Shown here one piece after another: positions 14,076 through 15,570 of a stretch of 15,570 nt of DNA. Where the stretch lies: the NCBI GenBank assembly GCA_003453735.1, contig DMNE01000216.1, positions 4,986 to 20,555 of the forward strand, read 5' to 3'. Within the stretch, counting starts at the first letter, position 1; every line of letters starts with the position of its first letter. The notes beneath the pieces are model-generated. The model made no database searches. It was not told the origin of the DNA and saw only the letters and a program-made list of their open reading frames with translations. This DNA comes from Nitrospiraceae bacterium (GTDB lineage: Bacteria > Nitrospirota > Thermodesulfovibrionia > Thermodesulfovibrionales > UBA9159). A program made the translations under genes and the position numbers.

Positions 14076-14635
14076 CCGATGGCATATAGACTAGCTTCTT
14101 GATTTTACTGCAATTTTGATCATTACAGAGCATCTCTACTCTTTTTCTTAGTGAGAGTACCGTATGCTTCTCAGAGGTCGGTCTATTTGGCTAATATAAG
14201 GTTGCAAAAAAAAAGACATCAAATACTTATCAATTTTCCGAATAGCCAGCCGCTGTCGGCTGTTGAATGACTTATTCGGGCAGTCTTCTAGGGGGATCAA
14301 TAATATAAGGCTTATTCAAAAACGGCGAAAAGCTGTGAGGACAGTTGGTGCAATGATACATTGGAGACTGGTAACGTATAGTGATCTATACTCTCTGGCC
14401 TCATCCCTTGTATTCTTGCCGGCCTGCACGGGCGTACTACCTGCGCATCTCTTCTACGAGGGACCCCGAAGGGTCGTCCTTGCATGTGTCCTAGTCTCTA
14501 GGGAGGTGTGCGGTATGCAAGCGTCCAATCTCTTCCGAAACATAATCCGAGATTGATTGAGAACACAACCATCTTGAAAGAAGGATCGGAAGACGTCCGG
14601 AAGAACGCCCTCCTTAGGGGAAAAACTTGAGTCCG
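14076..14635. other. 560-nt stretch without a recognisable gene
   Basis: Six-frame reading shows only frames with no family resemblance. The stretch holds an A-run at about 14206-14214, a nested inverted repeat (14238-14279), the word TAATATAAGG twice (about 14193 and 14301), a hairpin GGACCC-CGAA-GGGTC-g-TCC at 14461-14479 and a short palindrome around CCTAG/CTAGG near 14490-14502. Much of it may be residue of older genes or an unannotated structured RNA; I see no proof of either. Confidence 0.5.
14238..14279. repeat. nested inverted repeat (possible structured RNA or REP-like element)
   Basis: The outer arms CCGAATA (14238-14244) and TATTCGG (14273-14279) pair perfectly. Inside, CAGCCG (14247-14252) and CGGCTG (14257-14262) form a 6-bp stem with a CTGT loop. 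A 10-nt bulge lies on the 3' side. No T-run follows on either strand, so it is not a standard terminator. Confidence 0.5.
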
Positions 14636-15157
14636 CTATTTTCCAATCTTAGTCTGCAAAATAAGCTGTTTGATTTTTTCAGCATCCGGCGCATTAGGCG
14701 CAAGCTGCAAGTATTTCTCAAGTTCTCCTTTTGCCTCGGCACCTTCCTTCAGGTCAAGGGCCAGGACTATGCCCAAATTCTTGTGCCCGTTGAGGTGGTT
14801 AGGGTTTATCTGAAGCGCCTTTTTGTATTCTTCTACCGCCTTATTCGGGTTTCCAAGATTCCGGTAACATGTTCCCATATCCACTCGCACATCGACATTC
14901 TTTGGCTCAAGATCAAGTGCCTTCTGATAAGAATCTGCAGCCTCACTGTAACGTTCTGAATCCATAAGGATATTCCCGAGTTCGATCCAGGCATTAACAT
15001 TCTTGGGATAGTTCTTGACGACCTCGCGCAGATTGTTGACATCCACTATTGAAGGTGTTGACCCGGCAGGACTCAAGTTTTGTCCAGACTGTTCGTGTTT
15101 TTGCTGGCAAGCCGCAACCAGAATAAGCAACGACAAAAGAGCTATTGTTTTTTTCAT
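14636..15157 (-). CDS. TPR-repeat lipoprotein
   Basis: The 173-residue product begins with a lipoprotein signal: MKKT, a hydrophobic run and the lipobox LVAAC with Cys17 as the lipidation site, so it is likely held in the inner or outer membrane facing the periplasm. A flexible linker follows (about 18-38). Three tetratricopeptide repeats then cover about 54-160; units 1 and 2 (AWIELGNILMDSERYSEAADSYQKAL... and VDMGTCYRNLGNPNKAVEEYKKAL..., each quoted in part) have canonical W/L-G-Y-A-P positions. The third is looser. TPR lipoproteins act as scaffolds, for instance in outer-membrane assembly or pilus systems; which one cannot be told. GGAGGG at 15166-15161 precedes ATG 15157. No partner gene stands beside it. 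Confidence 0.92.
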   Translation of the reverse strand: MKKTIALLSLLILVAACQQKHEQSGQNLSPAGSTPSIVDVNNLREVVKNYPKNVNAWIELGNILMDSERYSEAADSYQKALDLEPKNVDVRVDMGTCYRNLGNPNKAVEEYKKALQINPNHLNGHKNLGIVLALDLKEGAEAKGELEKYLQLAPNAPDAEKIKQLILQTKIGK

Positions 15158-15160
15158 ATT

Positions 15161-15180
15161 CCCTCCAACGAACTATTATA
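15161..15180 (-). promoter_or_regulatory. -10 box and ribosome site of the TPR lipoprotein gene
   Basis: A perfect TATAAT lies at 15180-15175 on the minus strand, with GGAGGG at 15166-15161 just before ATG 15157. The -35 is weak (a TTCAAA about 18 nt upstream). The leader would be only about 10 nt. Confidence 0.5.
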
Positions 15181-15570
15181 AATACAATTCTAACAGTCTT
15201 TGAATAAAGCGCGCTACCCCTTCCTCATATCCACGTTGTCTCCCGTCGCCTACTTTTTAGGATCATGTGTACCGTCCCTTTTCCACAGAGAGGAGTGTTT
15301 GCCTGTAACAGTTTTTTATACTTTCTTCCCAGAATTTGAATGTGAACTCCTTCCTCTGCAGCGGTTTAGACAATATCCAAAAATGTATGTTTCTTTTGGT
15401 ATTAGCGAGCAATATAACTTCTTGAGAGGGAGTTATCCAGTTTCTGGTTGTTATCCGAGCACTATTACCATATTGATGATATGGAGTCATTAAACCGGTT
15501 TTTGTTGTGAAAGCATCATCTCAGTGGGATGGGCCGAAACCAGTAAAGGCCCGGTCGCACGTTGCGCTCC
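15181..15570. other. 390-nt stretch without a recognisable gene
   Basis: Only short frames are present. On the minus strand a frame enters from the right edge and stops at TAA 15492-15490; its stop overlaps the ATG of a 75-codon frame (15490-15263). Neither translation resembles a family I know, and the 75-codon frame has no Shine-Dalgarno of note. GGGCC and GGCCC arms near 15531-15552 could form a small hairpin. Confidence 0.45.

Noticed and set aside
14263..14556. 97-codon plus-strand open frame
   Set aside because: No ribosome site, no family resemblance, odd composition; likely chance.
15263..15570. 75-codon minus frame whose ATG overlaps (TAATG) the stop of a frame entering from the right edge
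   Set aside because: The overlap looks like coupling, but neither peptide is recognisable and there is no clear ribosome site; too little to call a gene.
1..15570. CRISPR array, tRNA or rRNA genes, insertion sequence ends
   Set aside because: No regularly spaced repeats, no cloverleaf or rRNA stretches, and no transposase or matching terminal repeats were found on reading both strands.

Overview
The window looks like a chromosomal segment of a Gram-negative, probably anaerobic bacterium of moderate GC content. It carries a lipoprotein with a lipobox, a Tat component, molybdenum-cofactor genes, a RACo/DUF4445-type ASKHA protein and remnants of c-type cytochromes. The gene styles would suit Nitrospirota or Desulfobacterota, but this placement is an inference from gene content only.

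Left part (1-10897, all + strand) is one tightly packed gene series. It holds the 3' end of a galT-like gene, a 22-codon open frame whose stop overlaps the glgA start, glgA (glycogen synthase), a 1240-residue multi-sensor histidine kinase, a stand-alone receiver, an RlmD-like Fe-S rRNA methyltransferase, an unrecognised 149-residue protein, a MoeA fused to a periplasmic-binding-protein-like domain, and a RACo-like ASKHA ATPase without its usual ferredoxin domain. Junctions are 1-nt gaps, 4-nt stop/start overlaps, an 11-nt overlap and gaps of 16 and 38 nt, so much of the series is probably co-transcribed. The last three genes form a separate-looking unit, with a theme of metal cofactors and reductive activation.

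Middle part (10898-14075, all recognisable genes on the - strand) is a zone of gene decay around two live-looking genes, tatA and dedA. Reading the three minus frames together gives a broken modB-like molybdate permease (about 10975-11395), a broken di-haem cytochrome c peroxidase-like gene (about 12600-12830), a broken mono-haem cytochrome c (about 12880-13240), and a multi-pass membrane protein split by two frameshifts (13349-14026) that still has a good sigma70-type promoter. The dedA frame has no ATG, GTG or TTG at its natural start. A well-spaced Shine-Dalgarno points to an ATA codon instead.

Right part (14076-15570) has one clear gene, a TPR lipoprotein (14636-15157, - strand). It is flanked by two stretches in which I see no gene, only some inverted repeats.

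The most interesting points are the MoeA-PBP / ferredoxin-less ASKHA / unknown-protein unit with a dead molybdate permease just beyond it, the ATA start of dedA, the small coupled frame before glgA, and the string of decaying respiratory genes.
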